The notes under the pieces are model-generated. The model was not told where the DNA came from. It ran no database searches and saw nothing but the letters and a program-made list of their open reading frames with translations. Both the position numbers and the translations under genes were made by a program. DNA of 64,000 bases from DATFQI01 sp963816955 (lineage in GTDB: Bacteria; Actinomycetota; Thermoleophilia; Solirubrobacterales; Solirubrobacteraceae): assembly GCA_963816955.1 (NCBI GenBank), contig CAWFME010000004.1, forward strand, positions 682,001-746,000, in the 5' to 3' direction. Positions within the stretch are counted from its first letter, which is position 1; each line of letters starts with the position of its first letter. Positions 8,341 to 16,012 of the stretch are shown here, piece after piece.

Positions 8341-8835
8341 CTACCGGCGGAACGGCTCGAAGACCCGCGCCAACGTTTCGACCTCATCCTCGGGGACGTG
8401 ATCGAAGAACAGTCGCTCGACTCCGGCGAAGTGCGTGCGCTGGGCGGCGCGCAACAGGTCGAGACCTCGCTCGGTCAACCAGGCGTTCTTCGCACGGGTA
8501 TCCGTCGTGTCCGCATGGCGCTCCACGAGCTCGCGCTTCTCGAGCATGTCTAGGATTCGCGAAACGCGACTGAGGCTGAGTCCGGCGGCGCTGGCCAGCG
8601 TGGTCAGCCGCAGCGTGTGCTCGTCCGCCCGAGCCAGTCGTGTCAACAGCTCGAGGCCGCTGATGCTGAGGCCGTGCTCCGCCTCGAGCTCGGCCTCCAG
8701 CTCGCGCGTCAAACGCTTATGCGTCTCCAAGAGGCCGATCCACGCGGCGGCATGAGCGTCCGACCAGCGGACCAGCCCGTCGGCATCGGTGCGGTACTTC
8801 CGCCGCGTCGTGGCTTTCCTGCTCGCGGGACTCAT
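8341..8835 (-). CDS. MarR-family transcriptional regulator
   Basis: 164 aa from ATG 8835. The winged helix shows LRLTTLASAAGLSLSRVSRILDMLEKRELVERHADTTDTRAKNAWLT, a MarR recognition helix and wing. It lies directly upstream of, and on the same strand as, the MftD-like gene (82 bases). Its own start codon abuts a copy of the ACTTGC-N4-GCAAGT palindrome, implying autoregulation. The ligand is unknown; MarR proteins usually release DNA on binding a small molecule. Confidence 0.9.
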   Translation of the reverse strand: MSPASRKATTRRKYRTDADGLVRWSDAHAAAWIGLLETHKRLTRELEAELEAEHGLSISGLELLTRLARADEHTLRLTTLASAAGLSLSRVSRILDMLEKRELVERHADTTDTRAKNAWLTERGLDLLRAAQRTHFAGVERLFFDHVPEDEVETLARVFEPFRR

Positions 8836-8851
8836 ACTTGCTACCGCAAGT
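8836..8851. promoter_or_regulatory. MarR operator copy at the regulator's own start
   Basis: ACTTGCTACCGCAAGT, 6-bp arms ACTTGC/GCAAGT with a 4-base spacer, directly touches the MarR ATG. It matches the site at 8296-8311 in arm sequence and spacing. Binding here would block translation initiation or transcription start of the regulator gene. Confidence 0.7.
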
Positions 8852-9228
8852 GTAAGGCCGCAGGGAGCCGCGCCGGGCTCGCCGCCGTGGAAGTGGGGGG
8901 ACGGTGAGTACCCGGCGCGGCAGTGGGACGGGGGACGGGGGACGGGGTCCCCCCGGTGCCGCGGCACAACACCAGCCGGGCGAGATGTGGAACTCGAACT
9001 CCGTGGCCGCGTGGCTGATCGCCACGGCCGGCCTGTCGACGGACCTCATTCAGCCGCCGCTCCGCGGGCGCGCGCCGGGCTGGTCCGCGGGCCTCGAGGT
9101 GGCTCGGCGAGGGGCCTTGAACCGGGGTGCGGAGAACCCACACGCGATGTACGGGCGATACCGGATGCCTGATCGACTAGCGAGTGTCCGTGGGAGCGAT
9201 TAGACACCTCCCAAGGGAAGAAGCCACG
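8852..9228. other. Intergenic stretch without a convincing gene
   Basis: Apart from the operator at its left edge I see no protein with family resemblance here. It contains G-rich runs around 8930-8955 (GGGGGACGGGG pattern) and leads to the ribosome site of the truncated dehydrogenase. Confidence 0.5.
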
Positions 9229-9375
9229 ATGTCGACCACCGTTCTCGAGCCCGGCCTGACCGACGTTCCCATCGGCACCTACCGCGCAGCGGTGGTCCAC
9301 GCCTTCGGCGAGCCACTCACCGTCGAGCAGGTCCCCGTTCTGGGCCTCGAGCCCGGGCAGCTGCGGCGTCCTGAC
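9229..9375 (+). pseudogene. Zinc alcohol dehydrogenase N-terminal fragment
   Basis: ATG 9229 follows AAGGGAAGAAG and starts a typical AdhP-like N-terminus: GTYRAAVVHAFGEPLTVEQV...EPGQLR. About 46 residues in, homology ends abruptly, before the CHTD zinc-ligand region. The following 12 bases lead straight into the antisense end of the gene at 9389. So only the promoter-proximal piece of an alcohol dehydrogenase survives. Confidence 0.7.
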
Positions 9376-9388
9376 GTCAAGCTCTCGT

Positions 9389-9913
9389 TCACAGCTCCCG
9401 CACGTCGCGCCAGGAGCGCCATCCGCTGTTTAGGCGGTCGTGCAGGTCGACGAGATCTGCGGGCGCTTGCGACCATGCGTCGACGTCGGTGAGGATGCGC
9501 TGCGTCAGTTCCTTCAGGTCTGCGGTTGCCTCCGCACTCGCGGCGGCCTGCGCGACGGCGCGGGGGTCGAGTCCGGCCGGTGCCAGCCGTGCCACGAAGT
9601 GCGGGGCGGGCGGCCGCAGCGGATCAGGAGCCCGTGCGACGGCTTCGCTGACGAGTTCCGGCTCCCAGCCGGTCAGCTCGACGAGCTGGTCGTGCGGAAC
9701 ACCGGATTCCGCCGCGTGCCTGAGCGCGAAGGAGACCAGGTGCAGCGCACGGCCAACCGCCTTGACCGCGACGTGTTGACCACTCTCCGGCCGGCCCGGT
9801 TCCTGCATCGAGGCGAGGACCTCACGATGGCGCTCCAGCGCGGCGGTGAGCTGTCGTTCGGCCTCGAGCCGCGGATCCGCCGAAGGCGACTGTGCGTCGA
9901 CGCTCGACGTCAT
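9389..9913 (-). CDS. Hypothetical helical protein (174 aa)
   Basis: No family recognised. Mostly helical and charged: N-terminal amphipathic helix ADPRLEAERQLTAALERHRE, a middle segment LVSFALRHAAESGVPHDQLVELTGWEP that resembles a short HTH-like unit, and a C-terminal helix. Its start overlaps the stop of the zinc-ribbon gene by ATGA, so the two are coupled. Soluble, no signal peptide. Confidence 0.65.
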   Translation of the reverse strand: MTSSVDAQSPSADPRLEAERQLTAALERHREVLASMQEPGRPESGQHVAVKAVGRALHLVSFALRHAAESGVPHDQLVELTGWEPELVSEAVARAPDPLRPPAPHFVARLAPAGLDPRAVAQAAASAEATADLKELTQRILTDVDAWSQAPADLVDLHDRLNSGWRSWRDVREL

Positions 9914-10131
9914 CGCATCGCGGCAGTCGCAGGAAGGGGCAGCGTCACTTCGGAGGCGAGGCTGCCGCCCTCGTTCGTCCAGCGATCAGCGTCCGCGTCG
10001 CCGTGGATCAGGCGCAGCGCCGGCTTGCCTTCAGACGTCCATCGGGTGCCGCAGCGCCAGCAGCTGTCCTCCTGGCGCGCCATCGGTGCGCGGCAGTGAC
10101 AGCACAGGCGTGGAAAGTGTCGATTGCGCAT
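9910..10131 (-). CDS. Zinc-ribbon protein (73 aa)
   Basis: C-x2-C ... C-x2-C in LCCHCRAPMARQEDSCWRCGTRW forms a zinc ribbon. ATG 10131 is chosen because AGGAAG lies upstream; an ATG at 10158 would add nine residues. It overlaps the downstream helical protein gene by 4 bases. A small nucleic-acid- or protein-binding adaptor is likely, but the partner is unknown. Confidence 0.65.
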   Translation of the reverse strand: MRNRHFPRLCCHCRAPMARQEDSCWRCGTRWTSEGKPALRLIHGDADADRWTNEGGSLASEVTLPLPATAAMR

Positions 10132-10380
10132 GACCAGCGGCTTCCTGAGCGCTGACATGCGGGTGCGGCATCCAGCGCCCTCTCGAGGAGGACGGCCCTT
10201 CGGTCGCTGGAGAGGAAACTCTCCGTGAGGTTGCCGCTCGGCGGATCGCCGACCGGTGCTCCGCGCGAAGTCGCTTTCGCAAGAGCGGTGAAGTGCCTAC
10301 ACCGGCGATTCTATCCCTTCTCGCATCTTGACCCGCGCGGCTTCGGGGCTCGCCGACGGCGGCCACACGGGACGAGCCGG

Positions 10381-11031
10381 CTACGGCCGATAGCGCCGCC
10401 GGCTCTGGATCAGCGCGTGATTGAGCATCGTATGGGCGTCGTCCTCGCGGGCCACCACGACGACCTTGTTCCAGGCGCCCGGATGGGCCACCCGCTCGTT
10501 GTAGATCTGGGTCCGGAAGCGATCGGCGTACACCGCAGGCAGCGTGTCGCCGATCCCATACATGCGGCGCCCGCCGTCGCTTCCGCGGATGACCGCTACG
10601 AGTTCGCGCTTGTCCTCGAAGTCGTCGGCGGCCACGAACTCGACGAGCGGATGCTGTGGCGCACCGCCGCTGAGGAACGCGACGACGTACTTGCGGTCCC
10701 GGCCCCAGGCGTTCTCGCGGACCGTCTCACCGAGACCGATTTGCACGGCACCCTCGGCGCGCGTCGTACCCATGAAGACGCGATAGGGCGAGTAGGCGTC
10801 GCGCCGTTTCGGCCACCCATACGACTCGCCCTCACGCTCGTGCAGGAGGCGCCAATCGTCGGGCAAGTCCGGCGACACCCCGCGGGCGGGGGCGCCGGAC
10901 TCCTCGGAGGAGCCGTCGGCGCCGGCATGCCTGATGATCGGAGTGGCGAAGCCCGCCTCGGAGAGCTGGGCCAAGAGCGGGCCGAGGTCGCGGTCCGGTA
11001 CATGCTCGAGAGTGACGGAGAACGGGCACAT
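10381..11031 (-). CDS. Hypothetical protein (216 aa)
   Basis: No recognised domain. Soluble alpha/beta composition with segments such as GRDRKYVVAFLSGG, PLVEFVAADDFEDKRELVAVIRGSDGG and YNERVAHPGAWNKVVVVAREDDAHTML. AGGGCGAG precedes ATG 11031. A central acidic Ser/Glu-rich stretch (DGSSEESGAPARG) may be a linker between two small domains. It diverges from the small monooxygenase-like gene at 11226. Confidence 0.6.
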   Translation of the reverse strand: MCPFSVTLEHVPDRDLGPLLAQLSEAGFATPIIRHAGADGSSEESGAPARGVSPDLPDDWRLLHEREGESYGWPKRRDAYSPYRVFMGTTRAEGAVQIGLGETVRENAWGRDRKYVVAFLSGGAPQHPLVEFVAADDFEDKRELVAVIRGSDGGRRMYGIGDTLPAVYADRFRTQIYNERVAHPGAWNKVVVVAREDDAHTMLNHALIQSRRRYRP

Positions 11032-11225
11032 CGCTCGCCCTATAAGAATAACGTAGAGAAACGTGGAACGTAAGCAATCGTTATCAAGAAGCTGCTAGAG
11101 TCGGCGGCACGCGCTTAGACCCTCCCGACGTCGCCGAACTTGCCGGTTCCTCGACTGTCCCTTTGAGGCCGAGCGCTCCCGGAGGACTCAACCGAGACCC
11201 TCCACCCTGCAGAAACGGGCATCCC
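11032..11225. promoter_or_regulatory. AT-rich divergent promoter region
   Basis: Bases 11041-11095 are strikingly AT-rich for this genome and hold ACGT repeated at about 8-11-base spacing (ACGTagagaaACGTggaACGT), plus TTGATA and TATTCT-like words on the minus strand. It separates two divergent genes. Promoter and possible regulator sites are inferred from composition and repetition only. Confidence 0.4.
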
Positions 11226-11540
11226 ATGAACTGCACCATCCGCCGCTACGAGTCGATCGACCAGAGCCGCAAGAGCGAGCTCATCAAGATGGTCGACGAA
11301 GGCCTTCTCCCGAAGCTCAGTGAGCTCCCGGGCTTCAACGGCTACTCCCTGATCGACGCCGGCGATGGCGTCGTGACCTCCGTCGGCTTCTTCGACACCG
11401 CGGCGCAGGCCGACGAGTCGACCCGCATCGCCGCCGGCTGGCTGCGCGAGCAGAAGCTCGAGACGGCGCTTCCGAACGCGCCGAAGCTCACGAGCGGCGA
11501 CGTCGTCGTCCACAAGACGCGCGAGCTCGTCCAGGCCTGA
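11226..11540 (+). CDS. Antibiotic-biosynthesis-monooxygenase-like (ABM) fold protein
   Basis: 104 aa from ATG 11226. Dimeric alpha/beta-barrel pattern: MNCTIRRYESID, a helix KSELIKMVDEGLLPKLSELPGF, GYSLIDAGDGVVTSVGFFDT and a C-terminal helix. Proteins of this type include heme-degrading and quinol monooxygenases as well as non-enzymatic members; no specific substrate can be read. Followed by a strong hairpin terminator. Confidence 0.7.
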   Translation: MNCTIRRYESIDQSRKSELIKMVDEGLLPKLSELPGFNGYSLIDAGDGVVTSVGFFDTAAQADESTRIAAGWLREQKLETALPNAPKLTSGDVVVHKTRELVQA

Positions 11541-11566
11541 CCGCCTCAAGAGCCGTTCAGTCGTAC

Positions 11567-11596
11567 GGGGAGGGCCCGCACCCGCGGGCCCTCTCC
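11567..11596 (+). terminator. Hairpin terminator after the ABM gene
   Basis: GGGGAGGGCCCGC pairs with GCGGGCCCTCTCC across a 4-base loop, about 28 bases after the stop codon, followed by GCGTTT. GC-rich hairpin with only a short T-run, as usual in high-GC actinobacteria. Confidence 0.7.
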
Positions 11597-11654
11597 GCGT
11601 TTCGCTCTCGTCCGGCGAGCCCCGGTACGCCGAACGGCTTATCCCGTGGGCGGC

Positions 11655-12491
11655 TCACTGGATGCGGGCGGCGAGCATGCAGAGGTCGTCGGTCAGGGTG
11701 CCGTACGCGAAGTCGGCGACGCGTGCCCGCAAGACGGCGATGGCCTCACTCGGGGACGGATCGTCGAGCGCACCCAGCACCGCGCTCACCCCCTCGATTC
11801 CCAAGACGCTGTTGTCGCGTCTGGCTTCGGTCAGCCCGTCGGTGTAGAGCAGCAGGCTTGCGGGGCCTCGCAGTCGAAGCGATCCCTCGGCGTGATCGGG
11901 ATCCTCCTCGAGCCCGAGCGGTGGGCCCTGGCTGGGAGCGGCGAGCTCTCGGCCGTCGTGCATCCACACCGCCGGCGGATGGCCGGCATAGGCCCAGCGC
12001 AGCATCCGCTCGCGGGGGTGGAACGTCAGGCAGGCGGCGGTGACGAAGTCGGTGCTGATGCCGGCCCGTTCGACCAGGGCCGTGTTGGCCCAACTCAGCA
12101 GCTGGCGGGGGTCGTCGGAGAAGGGCGCCGTCGCCGCGAACGTGGTCCGCACGAAAGCTGCGCGGCGCGCGGCCGGCAAGCCGTGCCCGACGACGTCGCC
12201 GATGACCAGCAGGGTGGAATCCTGCGGCCCTTGGGCGACGAGGTAGAAGTCGCCGCTGACCCGTTCGGCCTCGGCGGGCAGGAACGCGGCGGCCAGCTCC
12301 AAGCCGGGCCGCCGGGGCAGTTCGGGCGGGGTGAGCGCATCCCGGATCGCGCGCAGATCCTCGAGCTCGTGCTCGGCCGCATCGAGACGCCAGCGCAGGG
12401 CCACAAGCTCCTCGTCGCGCACTGCGGCTTCGCGCCGGAGCCGCGCGATCAGCGTCTCCTGGACGTCCCACTCTGCGGGCCCACGGCTCAT
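11655..12491 (-). CDS. SpoIIE/RsbU-type PP2C serine phosphatase
   Basis: 278 aa. An N-terminal coiled-coil (about residues 15-50, ELVALRWRLDAAEHELEDL) precedes a PP2C SpoIIE domain with VSGDFYLV, VIGDVVGHGLPAA, AYAGHPPAVW, LYTDGLTEA and TDDLCMLAARI; the aspartates of these motifs bind the two metals. It would dephosphorylate an anti-sigma antagonist such as the STAS protein at 15271. It diverges from the first DUF2294 gene. Confidence 0.92.
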   Translation of the reverse strand: MSRGPAEWDVQETLIARLRREAAVRDEELVALRWRLDAAEHELEDLRAIRDALTPPELPRRPGLELAAAFLPAEAERVSGDFYLVAQGPQDSTLLVIGDVVGHGLPAARRAAFVRTTFAATAPFSDDPRQLLSWANTALVERAGISTDFVTAACLTFHPRERMLRWAYAGHPPAVWMHDGRELAAPSQGPPLGLEEDPDHAEGSLRLRGPASLLLYTDGLTEARRDNSVLGIEGVSAVLGALDDPSPSEAIAVLRARVADFAYGTLTDDLCMLAARIQ

Positions 12492-12683
12492 GAGTTGGAT
12501 GGCACGTCAACTTGGATGGCGTCGAGGGATCCCATCGCGCGACCATCGCATCGTTTCGTATGGCGCTCTCGGTGTCCATCCGCGCGCCCACACGGGCGTC
12601 GTTCTGCGCGCACGGTAAGTCGTTTCGGTTGCGGTGTCGGCCCCGATCGCGGATCAAGAGGGGTTCGGAGTGGGTCCGGACCG

Positions 12684-13121
12684 ATGCGCGGGTACGATCA
12701 CCGTGTCGATGGGCTCGGACCGGGACTGCGAGCGTTGAGCAACGGGCCGCAGAAGTCGTTGAGTGAGATGCGGGCGACGATCTCGCGGGAGATGGTGCGC
12801 CTGCAGGCCGAGTACTACGGCAAGGGCCCGACGCGGGCGAAGACGTACATCGTCGAGGACCTCGTGGTCGTGGTACTGGAGGAGACCTTCACCCGTGCGG
12901 AGAGGACGCTGGTCGAACGTGGCGAGCGCGAGGCGATCCAGCACATCCGCCGCCGCTTCCAGCAGCAGATGGCCGAGGACTTCACGAGCCTGATCGAGCA
13001 GGCCACCGGCCGCAAGGTGAGGGTGTTCCTCTCGGAGACCGACATCGACAGCGACGTGTCGGTCGAGACGTTCCTGCTCGCGGAGGAGCGGACGGACATG
13101 ACGGGGTTCGAGGAAGCCTGA
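12684..13121 (+). CDS. DUF2294 family protein (copy 1)
   Basis: 145 aa if started at ATG 12684; TTG 12735 or ATG 12768 are alternatives. The core ISREMVRLQAEYYGKGPTRAK then YIVEDLVVVVLEETFTRAE...ERTL...TGRKVRVFLS is diagnostic of DUF2294, a family of unknown function recurring beside stress and partner-switching genes. A second copy sits at 14701. Soluble, likely dimeric alpha/beta. Confidence 0.85.
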   Translation: MRGYDHRVDGLGPGLRALSNGPQKSLSEMRATISREMVRLQAEYYGKGPTRAKTYIVEDLVVVVLEETFTRAERTLVERGEREAIQHIRRRFQQQMAEDFTSLIEQATGRKVRVFLSETDIDSDVSVETFLLAEERTDMTGFEEA

Positions 13122-13365
13122 GCGGGAGTTCGGACGCGAGTCGTCCGAGCCCTTTTCGGGCGTCTTGCCGCCCACCCTGCAGCCCCCGCGAGCCGCATTA
13201 GCGTTCGCGGTTCGAACGGGAGCGCGTACGACGCGGTTCGTCCTTGCGATCACGCTCACGAACATACGCTCGGGGCAAACCGCGGGGAAAATTGTGAGCG
13301 CAAGTCGGAGCAACTGAGAGCAACTCAGATCGCCTGAGAGCGCCGGATACGCCTCAGACGTACCC

Positions 13366-13418
13366 GTTGGTGCGGGTTGTGGTCCCGGCGGCCGCGGGTT
13401 CGAGTCCCGTCGCTCACC
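13366..13418 (+). other. tRNA-His 3' half, probable attachment-site remnant
   Basis: GTTGGTG, an anticodon arm CGGG-TTGTGGT-CCCG with anticodon GTG, then CGCGGGTTCGAGTCCCG (T arm) and the acceptor strand TCGCTCACC match the 3' portion of bacterial tRNA-His. The matching 5' half (D stem and acceptor 5' strand in register) is missing; the GTGAGCG at 13294 is too far away. Integrative elements commonly duplicate tRNA 3' ends, so an old att site is the likely explanation. No integrase is in the window. Confidence 0.65.
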
Positions 13419-13744
13419 TTCTTCGTCCCTGCAAATGGTGCTCTTCTGCTGCTGGGAGATCGGAGCGCGTCTCATCCGCGATGTGTCGCGCGTCGGCTTC
13501 GAGCCATCCCAGGAGCGCCGAGCCGCGGGTGTGTTGCCACGGGAGGCCGAATGCGTTGGGTTGCGCTCCACGTCAGGCGCGGTAGGGTTCGACGCTCAAG
13601 GGGGTTGTGCTCCTGACGCGGCTCGGCCGGACGTTCGGCGCCGGACTTGAAGCGTCGTGGTTCGATCCTCGCCATAACTGGAAACTCCGTCGGTCGCGGA
13701 AGGTTGCCCGCGGGCGGATGGGGGGTCCGAGGGAGGCGGCAGTC

Positions 13745-14449
13745 ATGAAGTCCGACCAGACGGCGTCGGCGAACGGGCGGGCAGGAGTCTCGTCTGATCG
13801 CTTCGGTCTTCGTGCGCCGGAGGGGTCGCAGGCGGAGTGCCGGCGCCAGGCGATCGTGATCGAGAGGCTCAGCGAGGCGCTGTCCAGCTTCGAGCGCGGC
13901 GCGAGGGCGCTGAAGGCCGAGAACTCTGAGCTCCGTGCCGAAAACGATCGGCTGCACCGCCACCGGCGCTTGGAGGCGGGCTCTGATCGCCGTGTGGATA
14001 GCGGCGACCCGGCCGAAGTGGCGATCCCGCTTGGCGTACAGGCGCCCGCGGTCGCGCGGAGCGTCGTCGCGGATCGGCTCGCCGAGCAGGTCGCGCCATG
14101 CGTGCTCGAGACGGCGCTGCTGCTGGTGTCCGAACTGGTCGCCAACAGTGTCCGCCACAGTGGCGTGCCGGAAGGGGAGGACGTCGTCGTGCGCGTTGAT
14201 CTCTGGCGCGACGGCTGCCGGCTGGAAGTCGAGGATCCCGGCCGAGACGGAGTGATCGCGCCGCAGCCTCAGGACCTGCGCAACGGTGGAGGCATGGGAC
14301 TGAATCTGGTGCAGATGCTCAGCGAGCGCTGGGGCGTCGTGCGCGCCGCCGGAGGGCCGACCCGTGTGTGGGCGCAGCTGCCACGTTCCGCCGCGCCTCG
14401 GATCAGCTCCGGCGTGCGAGGAAAGGAAGCCGATCCGTGTCGCGGCTGA
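13745..14449 (+). CDS. RsbW-like ATP-binding anti-sigma kinase with coiled coil
   Basis: ATG 13745 follows GAGGGAGG; 234 aa. An N-terminal heptad coiled coil (VIERLSEALSSFERGARALKAENSEL region) leads to a HATPase_c domain with the N box LVSELVANSVRHSG, the G1 Asp in VEDPGRDG and the ATP lid GGGMGLNLVQML. This is an RsbW/SpoIIAB-type kinase fold without a His box. It should phosphorylate the STAS protein encoded downstream. It overlaps the next gene by 13 bases. Confidence 0.88.
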   Translation: MKSDQTASANGRAGVSSDRFGLRAPEGSQAECRRQAIVIERLSEALSSFERGARALKAENSELRAENDRLHRHRRLEAGSDRRVDSGDPAEVAIPLGVQAPAVARSVVADRLAEQVAPCVLETALLLVSELVANSVRHSGVPEGEDVVVRVDLWRDGCRLEVEDPGRDGVIAPQPQDLRNGGGMGLNLVQMLSERWGVVRAAGGPTRVWAQLPRSAAPRISSGVRGKEADPCRG

Positions 14450-14703
14450 TGTGTGAGAGCTGTGGCCTGGTCTATTCGCGAGCCGCGATCGCCCGTGAGA
14501 TGGCGCTGGCCACCGGCGTCGCATGCAGGCGCTGCGGCGGGACGCTGAAGGCCGAAGAAGCGCAGACGCGTCGGGGAAGGCGCGAACCCGTCCAGGCCGT
14601 GCGCGCCGCCGCCTACGGGCTCGAGCGGGTGTCCGCTGGATGGCGGTCGGTCGACGACGGCGGTGGCGGCACGCGACCATCGGCACGCGGAAGGCCGCGA
14701 TGA
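14437..14703 (+). CDS. Zinc-ribbon small protein (88 aa)
   Basis: GTG 14437, preceded by AGGAAAGGAAG. C-x2-C in MCESCGLVYS and C-x2-C in ACRRCGG form a ribbon, followed by a basic, disordered tail. Overlaps both neighbours (HATPase stop and DUF2294 start ATGA), so it is translated as part of the partner-switching operon. Possible redox or nucleic-acid binding; function unknown. Confidence 0.72.
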   Translation: MSRLMCESCGLVYSRAAIAREMALATGVACRRCGGTLKAEEAQTRRGRREPVQAVRAAAYGLERVSAGWRSVDDGGGGTRPSARGRPR

Positions 14704-15083
14704 GCAGCGACCGCGAATGGCACGACGGGGAGCTCGCAGCGAAGATCTCCACCACGGTCGTCAGGGCGCTGGCGCGCACGACCGGGCGCGGCCCGACGAA
14801 GGCGAAGACGACACTCGGCGATAACGGCGTCTTCGTGGTGCTCCAGGACAGCCTGACGCGCGGCGAGCAGACGCTCGTGGACGCCGGCGAGAGCGTCGCC
14901 GTACTCGACCTGCGCCGGCGCTGGCAACGCGTCATGCAAACCGATCTCAGCCGAGAGATCGAGGAGCTGACCGGGCGGAAGGTGATCGGCTTCATGAGCG
15001 ACAACCACATCGACCCCGACATCGCCGTCGAGGTCTTCGTGCTCGAACCGCTTCCCCCGGCGGGCGCTGAGCTCTCCAACTGA
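14701..15083 (+). CDS. DUF2294 family protein (copy 2)
   Basis: 127 aa. AAKISTTVVRALARTTGRGPTKAK ... VLQDSLTRGEQTLVDAGES ... LTGRKVIGFMSDNHIDPDIAVEVFVL matches the family and copy 1. It is coupled to the zinc-ribbon gene by ATGA. The ending DNHIDPDIAVEVFVL is closer to the family norm than copy 1. Presence of two copies flanking the HATPase suggests they act in the same switch. Confidence 0.87.
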
Positions 15084-15270
15084 CAGGGTCGACAACTGGC
15101 CCGTACCCGTGCGGGCAACACCTTGCGTTGCCCGGCCTTCGCGATTAGGGTCTCGGTGGGTTTGAGCAGCGCCGTCGGCGATGCCGGACCTGGCTCCTAG
15201 AGCGGAGCGATCCGGCCTTCCAGGGAGGCTTGGGCAGCACCGCGCATCGAGTCGTGCCGGGGGTGGTCGG

Positions 15271-15699
15271 ATGCCCGGAAACAGGATGTCTCGTCTGCGT
15301 CCTGCTGAATGGCCGGCGGGCAGCCGGACGGGAGATCCAGCGCCGTTTCGGATCGTGGTGGAGATGGAGTGCGACGTGGTTCGCGTCTGCCCGTTCGGAG
15401 AGGTCGATATGGGCACGGCAGGGCAGATCCGCGAGCAACTCGAGAACGCCACGGCGACGGGGGCGAAGCATGTCGTCCTGGATCTGCGCGGCGTGACGTT
15501 CTTGGATTCCACCGGGCTGCATCTGGCGCTCGGGGCCGACGCGGCCTCACGCGCGCAAGGTTGGAAGTTCGAGCTGGTCGGCGGTCCGGCCGATGTGCAG
15601 CGCGTCTTCGACCTCACGGGGGCGCGCGCGAGGCTCCCGTTCCTCACGGCATCTGAGCTCGCGGTCTTGCTGACGGCGCCGGGCGAAGCCCCGGCATGA
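15271..15699 (+). CDS. STAS-domain anti-sigma factor antagonist
   Basis: 142 aa from ATG 15271 (GGGGGTGG upstream). The STAS fold shows VVRVCPFGEVDMGTAG and LDLRGVTFLDSTGLHLAL; S80 in FLDSTG is the phosphorylatable serine of SpoIIAA/RsbV-type antagonists. It would be phosphorylated by the HATPase kinase at 13745 and dephosphorylated by the SpoIIE protein at 11655, freeing a sigma factor not encoded here. Confidence 0.88.
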   Translation: MPGNRMSRLRPAEWPAGSRTGDPAPFRIVVEMECDVVRVCPFGEVDMGTAGQIREQLENATATGAKHVVLDLRGVTFLDSTGLHLALGADAASRAQGWKFELVGGPADVQRVFDLTGARARLPFLTASELAVLLTAPGEAPA

Positions 15700-16012
15700 T
15701 GCTCGCGCCGTCCCGCCCCTCGAACGCTTTCTCGGCCCGCACGGGGGTGTCGTCCGCGCGCCCGGGCCCACCCGCGTCTGGACGCTCGGCGTCGCAGTCA
15801 CGGCTTCGACCGTCGGCCGGCGATTCGTCGCGACGGGCGCCGTGGAGGGTGGGCTCGCGGTGCTTCTGGCGATCCCCCGAGCTCGAGCGATACCTGCGCG
15901 AGCATCCCGGCGAGCACGCGAGCTACGTCGACGTGCGCGACCCCTTGCGCCGCTTCAGCGCGTCGGCGGCGACGGTGCCGGCACGGCCCGTCCTCGACCG
16001 GATCACGAACTT
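15700..16012. other. Intergenic stretch with probable gene remnants
   Basis: No intact gene. On the plus strand, 15858-16023 encodes WRSPELERYLREHPGEH...RFSASAATVPARPVLDRIT, which reads like the C-terminus of a real protein but lacks a start and any family I can name. Around 15745 GPTRVW echoes the C-terminus of the HATPase. Possible shuffled debris. Confidence 0.35.

Noticed and set aside
13294..13418. A selenocysteine tRNA, because the end pairs GTGAGCG/CGCTCAC
   Set aside because: The anticodon loop reads GTG (His), the length of 125 bases is wrong, and no Sec-type long acceptor or TCA anticodon exists.
12654..13571. A minus-strand protein carrying RRDSNPRPPGPQP
   Set aside because: This text is the familiar antisense translation of a tRNA 3' end plus the DUF2294 antisense; not a gene.
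13655..13680. A second tRNA 3' end (GGTTCGATCC before 13672)
   Set aside because: The T-loop word is present but the stem does not pair and no other tRNA arm is in register.
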